A DNA stretch of 64,000 nt from Zea mays. Its lineage: Eukaryota > Streptophyta > Magnoliopsida > Poales > Poaceae. The stretch lies in assembly GCF_902167145.1 (NCBI RefSeq), contig NC_050098.1, positions 117,528,207 through 117,592,206 of the forward strand, given 5' to 3'. The translations under genes and the position numbers were made by a program. Below the pieces are notes generated by a model. It was not told the origin of the DNA, did not search any database, and saw only the letters and a list, made by a program, of their open reading frames with translations. Positions 35,673 to 48,600 of the stretch are shown here, piece after piece; position 1 is the stretch's first letter, and each line of letters opens with the position of its first letter.

Positions 35673-38600
35673 TATTGGTCACTTGTTCTCAATTGCTATA
35701 CACAGTTGAAAACAAGGCAACACGATGTTAAAAAGATAGTTGACCTTCATCCTCAAATGGTTATCCCTTCGGAATAACTTCTTCAAGGATGAAGGTTGAA
35801 TGAATCATACATCAATATAAAAGTGAATGTACAAGGAATGTAAAGAGGTTAAACATGTTAACTCATCTCAAATATCTTAACATTCCATTTCTCCCCAACC
35901 GTACCTTCGGTTCTACAAAATGAGTTAAAGCAAAGGTGCTCTAGGGAAGAGATTACATGAGGCAATTATCTAGCCCTTCAAAAGGTGTCACACCCGTTTC
36001 CAAGGGGCAGAGCCGGGTGCATAGCATATGTGTGCCAGGATCTATTTCAACACATATGTTGACGTCACAATTGTAATATATCAAAAGTACAATGCATAAA
36101 AGCGTAAATAAAGATTATATTAACATATTACACTTCGAACAGACATAATGTCTTAACCTTTATTCATCAAAGTACAGCGAAACATGGACATCCATCCACA
36201 GGAAGATGACCGGGGGTATCACTAGACTAGCATCCATGGAGCTCAGCATCATAACTTCATCTGCAAACTTCTAATCAAAATTAAGCAAGGGTGAGCTCAC
36301 TTATGGTCAGGGCTCAGCAAGTGGGGGAAAAACTAATGCAGGTTTAACAAGGTGAGGCTAAGGTTGAGCAGTAAGCATTTTAGTTGGTCAACATTTTATT
36401 AACAACACCTGTCTTACTAATAAGTGTGAATCCCAAGTATTCCAATTAAACAAAGGTATAAGAATATATCAACAACACTTAAGTGAAACCAATTAAGCAA
36501 ACCATTGGCAGATCATCGGATCTCGATTTGTTTCCATCTTTAAGTTCAATTATCATGTGAGGAGCCCAGGCTACTAATAACCGTGAGCACGGCTGATATA
36601 TCAGTTTTTCACTCTGCAGAGGTGGTACAACTTTACCCACAAGCCGTGTATCCCCTCTAGCTTGGGTCGGCCAAAACCTGTAAACACTTCCGAGGTGAGT
36701 GGCTAGGGATCCACTATGAGGCTTTCACAAAATACAGTTAATACAAAGCAACCCGCTAAGGTTTCTAAAGACGATGGTGGTGGCCCCCTAGGTGAGGTAC
36801 CTTAGCCAAGAATACGTCCCCATGTTAACGTGGGCTACCAACACCTACCGCTCCCCCTCTTGCCCATATTTCAGGTAAGGTTGCCAGGCACTAAGCATAT
36901 AAAGCTAATTACCAAAGCTAGAGCCATGATAGCACTCGTGGTTGCACTGTTTTCCCGGGTGGTCACTCCATGTTCCAATTAATATACAATAATCTTGTTT
37001 AACCATCGGGCTAACAACAATAATGTAAACTTACCATTTTGGAACATTAATATCAGAAGCGGGAGTGACTGCATAAAATTAAGTTGTAGCAATAGCATAG
37101 CTACGAAGGTAAAGTATAATTCCCAGGTTTGATCATGGAATAAGGTTGGAAAGGTTATCTAAATAGGTAACCCGTCAAATTATGCATATATATATATATC
37201 CAAAAGAATAAACTTTATTAGATGTATTGTTTGGGATCAAACAGAGTATGCAGAGGGAGAAGTCCACTTGCCTTGCTTATTGAAAACTCGAGGTTCTTCC
37301 ACGGAATATATCTTGATTCTCAACTACTAGATCAACCACTGAATATCACAAAAACAAACAAGAAGAACAAACACCACTCAATAACATACAACATTCACCA
37401 TACGTAAAGCTAAAAGAACGCCTAACGAAAAGAGCGTTCGCTTTTCAAAAACATTACACGCAAGGGTTATAATAAAAAGGTATTCTTTTCAAAAATGTGT
37501 GATCTATACTTTATAAAATAAGACATGATCTTAAAATGTCTTAATTAAACTATACAAATATTAGGTTCACTAATTTAATCTTTTATAAAACATCATACGC
37601 GATACGTCTAGATTAAGGGTTTATAACACGATAAACACGTTATAACGATATTAAACCTTTTTAACCTTTTTAGAAAAGATATAAATTATATATCTAGGAT
37701 TAATGCGTTATGAAATATATTGTTAATTTATGAAGCATTATGGAACATATAATTCATTGTTAAACCTATCACTTATGATAAATTAAGATATAAATCTAAA
37801 TAGGTTTTATGTGAAAAGGTCATTATTATTATTAAACACCTATTTATGGAAAGTTATGGTATATGCCTTAAATGAACTTTTATGTAAAAGGCAATGAACA
37901 AACAACTATCTTTTAATTTCATTTGAAAACACATAGCCTATATTATTATATTCTAAGTCAATATATAAAGTAACATTTTAAGTTATAAAAGAACTTAAAC
38001 TCTTATTACTTTATTTTATCCTTTAGGAAAAACTAAGTGATCCGTATATAATGTGAACTAAATTCTATGGAATCATTAATCATGCCATAAATCTAATTAA
38101 GAACAAATTGACTATAGGTTTAATTAATACATTATGATAAAGGATAATTAATCTATTAATTATCTTTAATTCTATTGTAGTAACAAATGATCTAATTCAT
38201 TAGAAATGGAATTATGTATAAACTATCATTTTAGTTTATAAAAGCACTGACCCTTGTTATCTTTTAATTAAGAAAATATAAATAATCTATTAATTGGACA
38301 TATGTTTATTTTCTATTTTTATTAAGAAACATATGTCTACATATTCTTTTAAGTTTCTATTTAATACGACTATACTTAAACATCTATAATAAACCTTGTT
38401 AAATAAAAAAAACATGTTATTTATTAAAAAGGTCATTTTAAAGTTAGAAACATTTTATCTACTTCTTTAGTAAGAAATCTATATTTACTAACATAACTAT
38501 CAATTTCTTTATTAGGAAAGCACGAGTGCCTAATTAAGTTATTTTAATAAAATTCTACTATTTCGGTTTTCTCCTTTTTTTCTTTATAGAATTTTTACGT

Positions 38601-40859
38601 ATAACTAAAAATTGTTTATTTAATTCCTTTAACATTAATATTCTAAGAAGTAATTGTAAATTACTAAATGAGACTTTTAATAACATAATCATGGTTATTA
38701 TGACATAAATAAATGTCTTACTAATTCTAAGTACTTAAGTGCCATACTTATGAATTCATTTATTATGAATAGTAAAATCTATATCCTCATTTGACCGAAA
38801 ATAGGTGGCCTAGTATTTATTCTATTTCTTCATGCAAATATGTTTATACTTAACCTACTACTAACAATTATCGTTCCACACACAAAAGCAAAATCAAATC
38901 TCTAAACGTTTTCTAGTATGAAAATCACTGAGTTAGTGAATAGTGACCGTGTTCATTTTTAGAATTATAAAATCATACGCATATTTAAAATATTATCGCG
39001 GGTTCGATTTTGGTTACACGTGTATATCGAAATCTCTAAATCATACACGCGAATCGCGAAATTACAACAATAATTCACAAGATCTATAAATAAATTCAAA
39101 ACATGATTTAGAAAATAAATATTTCGGGTTTGTCTTCAACCTTGGGTTCTCGTTCTTGCGCAGGACGGGATGAACGTCGATGAGAGGGAGTGGTTCGACG
39201 GGTAGGTAACGACGAGGTTTGGATGGGGTTTGGGCACGTCTCCGTCGAGCAGGAGAACGGGCGCGGTCGTCGGTGGACGGCGAGGTACAAACTCCAGCGC
39301 GTCTCCATGGACTCCAGCGATGACGGTGATGATCGGTTTGGTCAACGACGAGCTCGAGAATGGGGAGAGCATGCGAGAGAGAGGGAGAGCTCGGGGGTGG
39401 AGGAGGGAGTCCGGCTGTGGGAGGGAGAAGAGAGGAGCTCGGCCATATTTATAGAGAGAGAGGGAGGGGAGAGGAAGAGATGGCCGGCCATGGCTTCAAG
39501 ATGGTCATCAATGGCATTCACGGAGCTTGAATGGAGGGAGAGAAACGGACGAGTTGATTCTCCAATAACTCAAAGATGAACGGTCGACGGGGTCGCTTGG
39601 ACGGGCGCGGGCGTGACTCGGCATCCTGGCGCGTCGGTCCTTGGGCGGCGCACACTCGGTCGGGCGCGTCGGGTCGCGGCCGCTGCTCGGCCGGCTCGGG
39701 TGCAGGGGCTCCTGGCGTGCGGCGTCGGGGCTTGCAGCGTGGCCGGGCGGGTCGGCGCGCACGGCTGGCGCGGCGTGGACGGACGCGACGCAGTGCGCGC
39801 GGCCTGGGCGTCTCTTGGGCGCTGCTTCCATAGGCGCGGTCGGGTGAGAGCAGGGGAGAGGAATGGAAGGGAGAGAGAGGAGAGAGAAAAGGGGAGGGAG
39901 AAGGAGGACTGGCGGCTGGGAGAGGGAACCAGGGCAGCGGCGGTTAGGGTTAGGGCAGGGGGCGGCCGGTCCCTGATGGGCCAGGGTTAGTTAGGTTTTG
40001 TTTTTTTTCTTTTTTTCGAAATACATATTTAAATACTCCTAAAATTTATACAAATTAACCCAAAAATATTTATAAATACAATATTTATTTTTGAATAATA
40101 ATTATATTATTTTTGTGAATTTTCATTGAAGAAGGAATGTTATTAAATATTCAAAAACCAATCGTGCGCAATCAAAATTATTCCAAATGCAAATAAATGA
40201 CACACAATTAAATGAAAAACTTATTACCCTAATTACCATTATAAACTAAAATTATTAATATACATATTTTCCGAAAACCTTATTTTAGCAATTCATTATT
40301 GTTTTGTAAAATGAGATTTTCTTTACAAGATCAAATCCATAAATTGGATTTGCAAATCAATTCAAACAAAACATATGCTTCGGCATGAGTGCAACAGACA
40401 CTTGGTAAAATTTTATCTATTCAAGAATTGTTCAAATTATTTATATTACCCCTTTTACTATTAGAAATCATAAGTATTTTTCCTTTCTATTGAAAAATAA
40501 TAATATAAACTAATTTATCTTCAATTGATGGATTTAGGGTGTTACAAAAGGTAATTTATGCAGGGCACTATTCATCTATTTATAGGTGAAAGTACAACTT
40601 CATATGAAATTACAAATATGCCCACAAGACTTACACATATGATTTACGAATGATGTGAGGGCAATGTTGACTTCTGCCTATAACATCTTGGACACAGAAT
40701 TGTGGACACCTTCTCCTGGAATTGTCCACCTTCATTTCCATACACTGTTGTGATGAAGCTAACATCTTCGTCTTTATCCCTGTCCTATTCTGAAGGACAT
40801 GCTAGCAACCAATAGTTAAATGTGTTTTTAGGACCTTCTAAAGATGAAGGCCCCCAACA
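35673..40859 (-). mobile_element. Tat-type solo LTR (about 0.62 kb net) inside the E LTR
   Basis: It begins TATTGGTCACTTGTTCTC and ends GGCCCCCAACA, with the TSD cccac at 35668-35672 and 40860-40864. Net length without the nested family A LTR is about 621 bp, close to the T1 LTR (627 bp). The inverse TATA box near 40580 is 'ctatttatagg'. Confidence 0.8.
35986..40546 (-). mobile_element. Family A solo LTR (4.56 kb)
   Basis: It begins TGTCACACCCG and ends TTTAGGGTGTTACA, with the perfect TSD aaagg at 35981-35985 and 40547-40551. No internal region or reading frame is recognisable. 37400-39100 is strongly AT-rich; 39170-40000 is GC-rich with GAGAGA tracts. The GC-rich frames on either strand overlap each other and match nothing I recognise. 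Confidence 0.85.
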
Positions 40860-41892
40860 CCCACTAGTCTGGTTTCTGCAATCCCACTGTCATGAGATAT
40901 GAGTACCAAAACTCTATCCTCCCCTACACGACTTTATCCTGGCGGTTATACCAAGAGGAACAAGGCCAACTTCTTGATCAAAACCTAGACGGTAACGTTC
41001 CTCTTCCTTTTCCTTCTGGTGCTCCCCAACCACCGATAACCCTTAGGTCTAACCCTTGAAGACTTGAATCGAGTGGTTGCCCATACAACCTTGAGTGGTT
41101 ACATTTTTAGAGTTTATGTATGGAGTAATGACAAACCGGCCCTTATATGAGACGAGACATTCCATCACGCTCACGTCTAACCCGTCCGAGCCAACTTCGC
41201 TTTGGGCTCTCCCACGACCAGGGAGTCGAGACCATCCCTCTCATGGTAGTGACAGTGATAAGCATTCACTTTATTTTTGAAAATCAAATTTCTTTGCAAA
41301 ACTCATACATTTTCTCAAATCCTTTGTAAAAGAACTTAAAATGAGTTTATGAAAGTTTTGTGGTGATGTTATAAGATCAGGTGGCTATATCATCATCTCT
41401 CTTTATATAAAAGCAGGCTAACAAATTATGTTTGAAATATAGATAATTTATGCATCAAATGGATTCAATGATCTTGCCGTTGTTTTAAATGACAAAAGGG
41501 TGAGAGCTTGCAAAACTATCATTTGGCTTCACTGTCTGGCATAGACTCGCGAAATTGGTCTTCACAGGATAGCACGAATGCTCCGATAACTACACGACAT
41601 GTCACACCTAGATTTTAGGGGTAAAAAACCCAGGCACGAACTTCACCAAGTGTGCTAGGATCAAGTCTCACACATATGATGATTCATGATACATAAACAA
41701 ATGTCACATCTTTAATATATAGCGGAGTTCTATACAAAATAGTTAAATAATTACATATACGAAGACAACGATCTAGCAACCCAAAGTTGATTGGGAGACA
41801 ACGACAAGATCTCTCACGAACTCATCATAGCATCCTTCATGCGCCTCATCCTGTGGTACCTATTCTTGACCTGGGGGAGAGTGTGAGTACAG

Positions 41893-42381
41893 TGTTGGAA
41901 CTTGCTATCCCGGGCAAGATGATCCAACGGGGGAGTGAAAAGGATGCAAACAAGGTTTAACTCGAGATGACAATAGCTCTATTAATCCAACCTCTCAAGG
42001 GCACTGTACGGGGGTATTTATAGGCGCCCGAGTGCCCAACGTCTCCATGTAAGGACGCTTGTGCCCTCAGGCACCTGGATTATCCCTAGAGTATTCCCAC
42101 AAGGGAGGGTTACAGACTGTCATTACAGAAAAGCTATTACAAATTGGGCCCGTAACAAGCTCCTCAATGCGAGGCCTGTTACGATGGGCCGAATCCCACG
42201 TGGGCCTCCGGATCTGGTGAGGACGTGGGGTGGAAAGACTTCGTCGTAGGCCTTCGTCGTAAGCCTTCGCCTTGCGGTGAGGAGGACGGAGGGTGGGCCA
42301 CGCCGTCATCATGCTTCCGTTGGTGCGGCGAGGTGACGAAGGCCTAGAGCGAAGGGTAGCGTCTTCGCCTTCGCCCCGACA
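41893..42381 (-). mobile_element. Solo LTR of the T3 family (489 bp)
   Basis: It begins TGTTGGAACTTGCTATCC and ends CGCCCCGACA, with the perfect TSD tacag at 41888-41892 and 42382-42386. It shares most of its length with the T3 LTRs, including 'tgacaatagctctattaatc' type wording and the inverse TATA box (gtatttatagg, about 42012). Confidence 0.9.
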
Positions 42382-44807
42382 TACAGCAAGGGTGAGCTCA
42401 CATACGTTCATCGCTCAACAAGTTGTGGGCAATAATGTGCATGAACTCACCATAGGTAGGAGCCCATGTGAAGTGTAAGGCTTACCAAAGGAGATGGTTA
42501 AAGCTGAGCATTGCTTTTAGAGTTGGTCAAAATCTTATTAGCAGTTACTAAGTGTAAGTAGATACCAACCCAATTAAATAAGATATCACAATTGATAATA
42601 ACACCCACAATGTAATGCATATGACAAATTAAGTTTAATTCCATAATTCAATCATGTGAGTGTCCGAGCCGCTCATGACCGTGAGCACGACTGATATACT
42701 AGTTTTACACTCTGCAGAGGTTGCACATCTTTACCCACAACTCGTGTTACCCATTTGCCACAGGGTTGATCGGACCCCATACACCTCTACCAAGGAAGTG
42801 AGGCAGGGTAGCACTACGAGGCCTTTCCAAAGTTCCACTAGTTCGAGAATACCCACTACGGTTTCAGGATGAAGGAAGCATAGGAATCCCTAGTCCGAAC
42901 TGCCATCACAACAGTTCAACCCGAGAACCTCCCTATACTCTAGCAGCGACACCTCCCCGCTTGCCCATTTCAGGTAAGGTAATCTCTCCCTAGCTTTCCT
43001 AATTACTTGGCCAAGGGTGTCCCATTCCACCCTTGTGGTAGCACTATTTTCCCAGGTGGTTCTCCATGTTCAATTAACATGATGATCTTATCATGAACAA
43101 TAATTATAACAACAACATAATTGGAGCATGATCATAATAAAACATTAGTTTCCCAAAACCAGGTAGAGCAATAGCAAATCTACCCAATAGTTCATTTGTT
43201 TCCATGGTGGGGGACAAACAATGCTAGGGAGACCTTTTAGGTCCCATCAAATTAACCTGAGCATGTCACAGTGATTAACAGGAACGTTATTAGGTAAAGA
43301 AGAGTGATCAAGGTCACAACTTGCCTTAGACTCGAGATTCCCAGGTACCAACTTGGTCTTCAAGTTACTTGTAACCTCGCGACTACTCGTTGCAATACAA
43401 ACAAAAATGGTATAGGCAAAATTAACATCACACCAAACATAAGAACAAACTTCATAACAATGAGCTACGCGATGTAACGAGAACTTAGGTTCGAGAACCA
43501 CTAAATTCGGAGTTATGATTATAAAGTTATGATTTTCCGAAGATTTAAGTGTCTACTATAAAACAAAGCAGGTACAAGATTTTAACCATTGGTTTCATGG
43601 TAATACAGGGTTACTAGATGATAAACAATAATAATATGAGATCAATGCAACTGAAATGGATCAAAAAAGAAGTTAAAATGAATTACTTATGAATTAAACA
43701 AGTTTCAAGAATTATTTTTATACTAGAAACCATTTTTCTATATTAATTACTTGATTTATTTAAGTCTAGGGTTGTGGGCACTATTCTTGAGAATCTAAGG
43801 GTCTTATGTGTTAAAACCAGGACCCGTATGCACTAATCTTTACACTACGCAGGACGACGGGTTGATTAAAAGGAACCAGGGGCTTCTTTTGTAAAATTAG
43901 CGCGCTGAAGGGGTATCGGCGATAGTGAGCCGCTAGATCGATATCGGACCGCCTAGATTAGATCGTCCATTAAGTGAACCGGTATGCACCCCCGACCGCC
44001 TGATCACAATTTGATGGCTGGGATTTGAATGTGCCACACACAATATCGCCCACCGGATCATAGATCAACGCCTATCATTACCCCCGGCCGAAGGGTTACG
44101 CTGGATCACATCACCACTATTCGTAGGGAGATCAACGATCAGGCCCATTCTCTCCCCTAGGCCATGGTGGATTGGTTGCCGGAACAGAGCTCCCGCGGCG
44201 ACGCCATTGCCGCCCACACCAAATCCACGCCCAAGGGCACAAAACTACGATCCTGACCGCGCTACGCGTAGAGGGAAGGCAAGCAAACTCGTACGATTGA
44301 TCTTACCAGGAATCCGAGGCGTGATTTCTTTTGCCCACGATGGGACGCGGCTCTGTGGCAGCACAGTGGTTCCGGGGAGGAATTCCTAGTACCTTGGTCC
44401 TCGACCGTGCACGTAGCTACACCTGACACGATTCACGAACACTAGAGATCCCCCTGGCCACCCTACGGACTCCGAGCAGTACTCGTTGGCTAGGTCGACG
44501 CTGGTGGTGGTGATTCTCTGCCCACAGCGACGATGGTGGCTTCTAGGCTTAGGATGGTTGTAGTCGGGGTTCGGTTCATCTTTATACTCTGGCGTGGGGA
44601 TCTACGACCGATTGGTTTGGGGGGAGTCCGCAACGACCCACGGTCTTCCCAGAGGTCGGTGACGTAGAAGCAGAGAAGATCTCGGCGGCACGTAGGAGGA
44701 AGATGGCGCTGATGGGCTAGGCCCGGTTGCTAGTGACTCAGACGGGAGTGCGTGAGCGCGCTGAGGCTGACGCGTGGGTCCCGCATGCAAGTGAGCTGAG
44801 GGGGGGC

Positions 44808-45312
44808 TGTTGGAACTTGCTCTCCGGTGCAAGTTGATCCAACGGGGGAGTGTGCGGGGGTATTTATAGGTATCTGAGTGCCCAGCGTCCAGTGCAAGTT
44901 TGCTCGAGACGACAATAGCTCTGTTAATCTAGCCTCTCAAGGGCACTGTGCGGGGGTATTTATAGGTATCTGAGTGCCTAGCGTCTAGTGTTAAGGACGC
45001 ATGTGCCCTCAGGCACCTAGGTTATCCCCGGAATATTCCCATAAAGCAGGGTTACAGACCGTAATTACAGGGAGACCTTTACAAATTAGGCCCGTAATGC
45101 GCAGCGGCCACGCAGGGCCTATTACAATGGGCCGGGTCACACGTGGGCCTCTATGTTGGACGAGGTCGCAAGATGAGACGACCTCGTCACAGGTCTTCGT
45201 CCGGCGACGTGTGGGACGAAGGGTAAGTCTGCCCGTCGTCTTGCCTTCGTTGGTGCAGCGAGGTCGGCGAAGGCATCGAGCGAAGGGTGGCGTCTTCGCC
45301 TTCGCCCCAACA
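44808..45312 (-). mobile_element. T3 left LTR (3' LTR), with an internal duplication
   Basis: 505 bp against 478 for the right LTR. Near its left end the phrase 'gcgggggtatttataggtatctgag' occurs twice (44854 and 44950), so it carries two inverse TATA boxes. In the right LTR the first occurrence is replaced by 'tagcgatgtaaacaggg'. The remainder is nearly identical to the right LTR. Confidence 0.85.
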
Positions 45313-45330
45313 TTTGCCCTCCGAGGGACC
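45313..45330 (-). other. T3 polypurine tract
   Basis: On the minus strand, GGTCCCTCGGAGGGCAAA immediately precedes the 3' LTR. It is the expected plus-strand primer. Confidence 0.6.
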
Positions 45331-45476
45331 AGTTCGACTAAGTCATCTGGTGCCGAAGATGTCGCTAGATGGTGGAGACGCTGCCCTCGCTCGAAGTGGT
45401 TCCGCGGGGGTTTTTGACATGACCGTTGATTGACGCCGTACTGTTGGATTGCGGGTTTCCCGAAGCGCCGCGCTCT

Positions 45477-45487
45477 GTGTATAAAAG
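45477..45487 (+). promoter_or_regulatory. TATA box of the T3 antisense gene
   Basis: GTGTATAAAAG lies about 165 bases upstream of the ATG at 45650 and about 165 bases inside the LTR. It matches the position of the TATA boxes in T1 and T4. Confidence 0.6.
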
Positions 45488-45649
45488 GGGGCGGGGGGCG
45501 GCGCGTTTTGAACTTTATCTTTCCGCGCTCCGTGAAAACCCTAACCGCCTTCTCAAACCGCTCGCTGCTCGTCTGCCCTCCTTGCTCTTGCTCGTCAGAG
45601 ATCTGGCCCGTGTGAAGCAGACCGCCGCCGCCGCCGACGGTACGTAGCG

Positions 45650-48600
45650 ATGCCGTCCTCTTCCTGTTCTGCTGCCGCTACACCGCCGGCCGGCGCGTCG
45701 TCTGAGGAGACGTTGAGCAATGTGGCGGCGGAGGAGTTGCGCGCCGGTGACACAGTGGAGTTCGGCGTGTCGCGGATGTCCTCGGTCCGCGTGCAAGACA
45801 TGCAACAGCTTGGTTATTTCGGAGGTGGAGTGGCACGTGTCCCGGGGACGGAGGAGGTCCCCGAGCCAGAAGGCGAGTTGGTAGTGTTTGAGGCTTTTTT
45901 CGCTGCTGGCCTTCGTCTGCCCGCACATCGATTTGTGGGAGAAGTCCTGCGTAGGTTCAACGTCCAGGTCCACCAGCTGACGCCAAATGCCGTGGTGGCT
46001 CTAGCGAAATATGTCTGGGCGACGACTTCGTACGGCAGGCAGCCCTCGGTCGAAGTCTTCGCGAAGTATTATTGTCTGCACTGGCAGAAAAGGAAAATCG
46101 GAAATAAGATTGCTCAATTTGGATCTTGCACGTTTACGCCGAAGACGGGCAAGACTTCGATGGAAGTCGTTGAGTTGGTTCCCTGTGCCCGCAATAAATG
46201 GGGCAACTGGTGGAAATTTTGGTTCTACGTTGCCGAAGGCACAATCGAAGACCATCCGGGGCTCCCTGTGGCTGAGATGTGTTCGCATTATTACTCAGCA
46301 TACCCGCGGTTTGAAGTAGCGGAGGAGGATGCAGACGAAGGGGCCCTGCGGTGCGCGGCCGACCTGAGTAGCGGGCGCGATCTGGTTGAGGAGTTTGTTG
46401 CGTATGGGGTGTGGCCCTTGGCGCGTGGCTGGGTGCTGGGCGAAGTATGCCCTCGCCAAATGCCTTCCCGTGGTGGGATGCTGGTGCAGAGTCCTGCCTT
46501 CGCACTGGATTTGCATGGCCGAGATCCCGCCGCATTCGTGCGTGAGGCAGAGGATGGGGCGGTGCGGATTGTTGGTCGCTACGTGCCGAAGATGGAGGGC
46601 CAGCGTAGTTGGGATATATGCGGATCCAACGATCGCTTGAATAGGGTCTTCGAGTTGAACCGTCTGCCGTATGGCGGTTATCCCGGGCAAGACGATGTCG
46701 ACCGCCGCGGGAAAAAACCGGCGGCAGAGACTGAAGACGACCCCGCGCCGGCGGCCGCCCCATCCACTAAAAGGAGGAAGCTAGGTACTGCGATGGGAGG
46801 ACTGGGGGTCTCCGATAGTTTTGCTGTGGAGCTGATGGGGACATGCGCGGCCCCTGGGGGAAGGATGTCTTCGCCTGAGCTCCAGGAGTCTTCGACGTGG
46901 ATGCTGAAGGTTACCGGGGGTTGGTGGCCGAAGAACGTTCCTATCCCCCGCGCGGCCGGCGAAGACTTTTTTACATCTCGCATGGTTCGTGACTTGAGAG
47001 TGTTTCCTTATGGACGGAATATTGTTGCTGTTGTTCGGCAGTGATGGACAAGGATCGTCAGGAAGCTGCGCAAAAGCGTCGGGCGGTCATCAGGCTGCCC
47101 AAGGCTAGGCCGAAGAGGGCGCGGGGGACTGCGAAGGCTGCCGCCTCCGACGGTTGCCAGCCGACGCTGGCGGCGAAGTCGGCCGCCCCTGGGTCCAGCA
47201 AGGTGCCGGATGTCGTGAAGGCAGCCGGCGCCGGCGGAGCCAAGTCTGCCTCGACCGGAGCCGCGAAGGCCCGAGACTTGCCTTCGCCGGGGAAGCCCGT
47301 TGCCGATTTCAGCACTGATATTAGTGTGGATGATTATCTCACTTGTAAGTCGTTGGCCTGAGTTTTTTTTGACTGTTGATACATTGCAGGATCGGGCGTG
47401 GGGCAACTTGTTGTTGTTCCGCCTGCGGTGGCGACCACGGTGTCTGCCACGGTGCCTGGGGCGAAGGGTAGCGCTCTCAGCGCTGGCGGTGAGATTTCGG
47501 CGCTCACCACCGTCAAAGACGAAGCGGGCACTGTGTCCCGCCAGCTGAGGGAGGCGTCGCAGCGGCTAAGTCAGGTAAGTTGGGCTAGACTTTGGTTTTT
47601 ACCATTTTCGTTGGGATTGTGGTCTTATGTTTGTCTTTTAGGCGGCTGACTTCGCTGACCGCATGGCGTCGGGGGCCCTTACGGCAGTTGTGTCTGCCGA
47701 AGTCGAGAGACTTTGGGCGCAGCATGCTGACGCTGTTCGGGAAAAGTCGGCCGCCGATAGCAAGTGCCGCAAGCTGTCGGAGAAGGTGGCCGCGCTGGAG
47801 GGCGAGAGGACTGACCTCCGGCACCAGCTGGCGAAGGAGAGGAGGGAGGCTAATCAGGCCCTCGCCAAGGCGCAGTCGGCGCAGGCGGAGGCCAATCTGG
47901 CGCGGGTGGAGGGTAGTCTCACCAGCCAGCGCGCCGAGGAATGGGAGACGTGGTTCAACGCTCTGCAGGCCCGCATGGAGAGGGCCGATGCTTCGACGCG
48001 CTCGGAAGTTGAGCGTACGCGCAAACAGCTCATGGACTCATACCGCGAGCTGGGCGCGCGGACCGCTGACTTTGAAGTGCCCGACCGAGAGTCAGGCCTT
48101 CGCTGCCTCGAGTGGCTGCAAGGGGAGTTGTTGGCGCTCCCGACCATTGTGGAGGGATTTATGTCCTTTGCCTCCCTGGTCACCTGCGAAGGGGCGATGA
48201 ACGCGCTGTCCCGCGAAGGGTGCAGTCACTATGAGGTCTTCGACCGATCTGATGAGGATTTCGAGCGCGAGATTTACAAGGTCGAGGACCATGTGGTGAA
48301 GGAATCCGCGGGAGCCCTCTTTGACCGGATGTGGGGCCCCCACGGTCGGGAGGTGGTGAGGGAGCGGTCCGACCGGGCGAGGGATCAGGTAATGTTTATC
48401 TTTTGTTTAGTGTTGTTGAATGTGGGTTATACGTGGGCTTGCTAAATTGGTGTGCTGTGTTGCAGGCGGCACGTGACGAGAAGGTGGAGGACTTCGGAGC
48501 TTTGAACAGCGCGCGACCTAAAGCAGAGTCGAACCCGGTGGCGGCCGGGGCCGAGGTCGGCCCGGCGTCGCCCCCGGAAACCGTCGAAGGCTCCCTCGCT

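Noticed and set aside
39108..39990. Open frames of 60-129 codons around the GC-rich island of the 35986 LTR
   Set aside because: Inside a solo LTR with a perfect TSD; products are Arg/Gly/Ala-rich and overlapping on both strands.
47345..47389. A 45-nt intron with a strong GTAAGT donor in the T3 antisense gene
   Set aside because: Shorter than usual plant introns, and it creates a TGA at the junction; the donor at 47324 gives 66 nt and an open frame. Kept only as an alternative.
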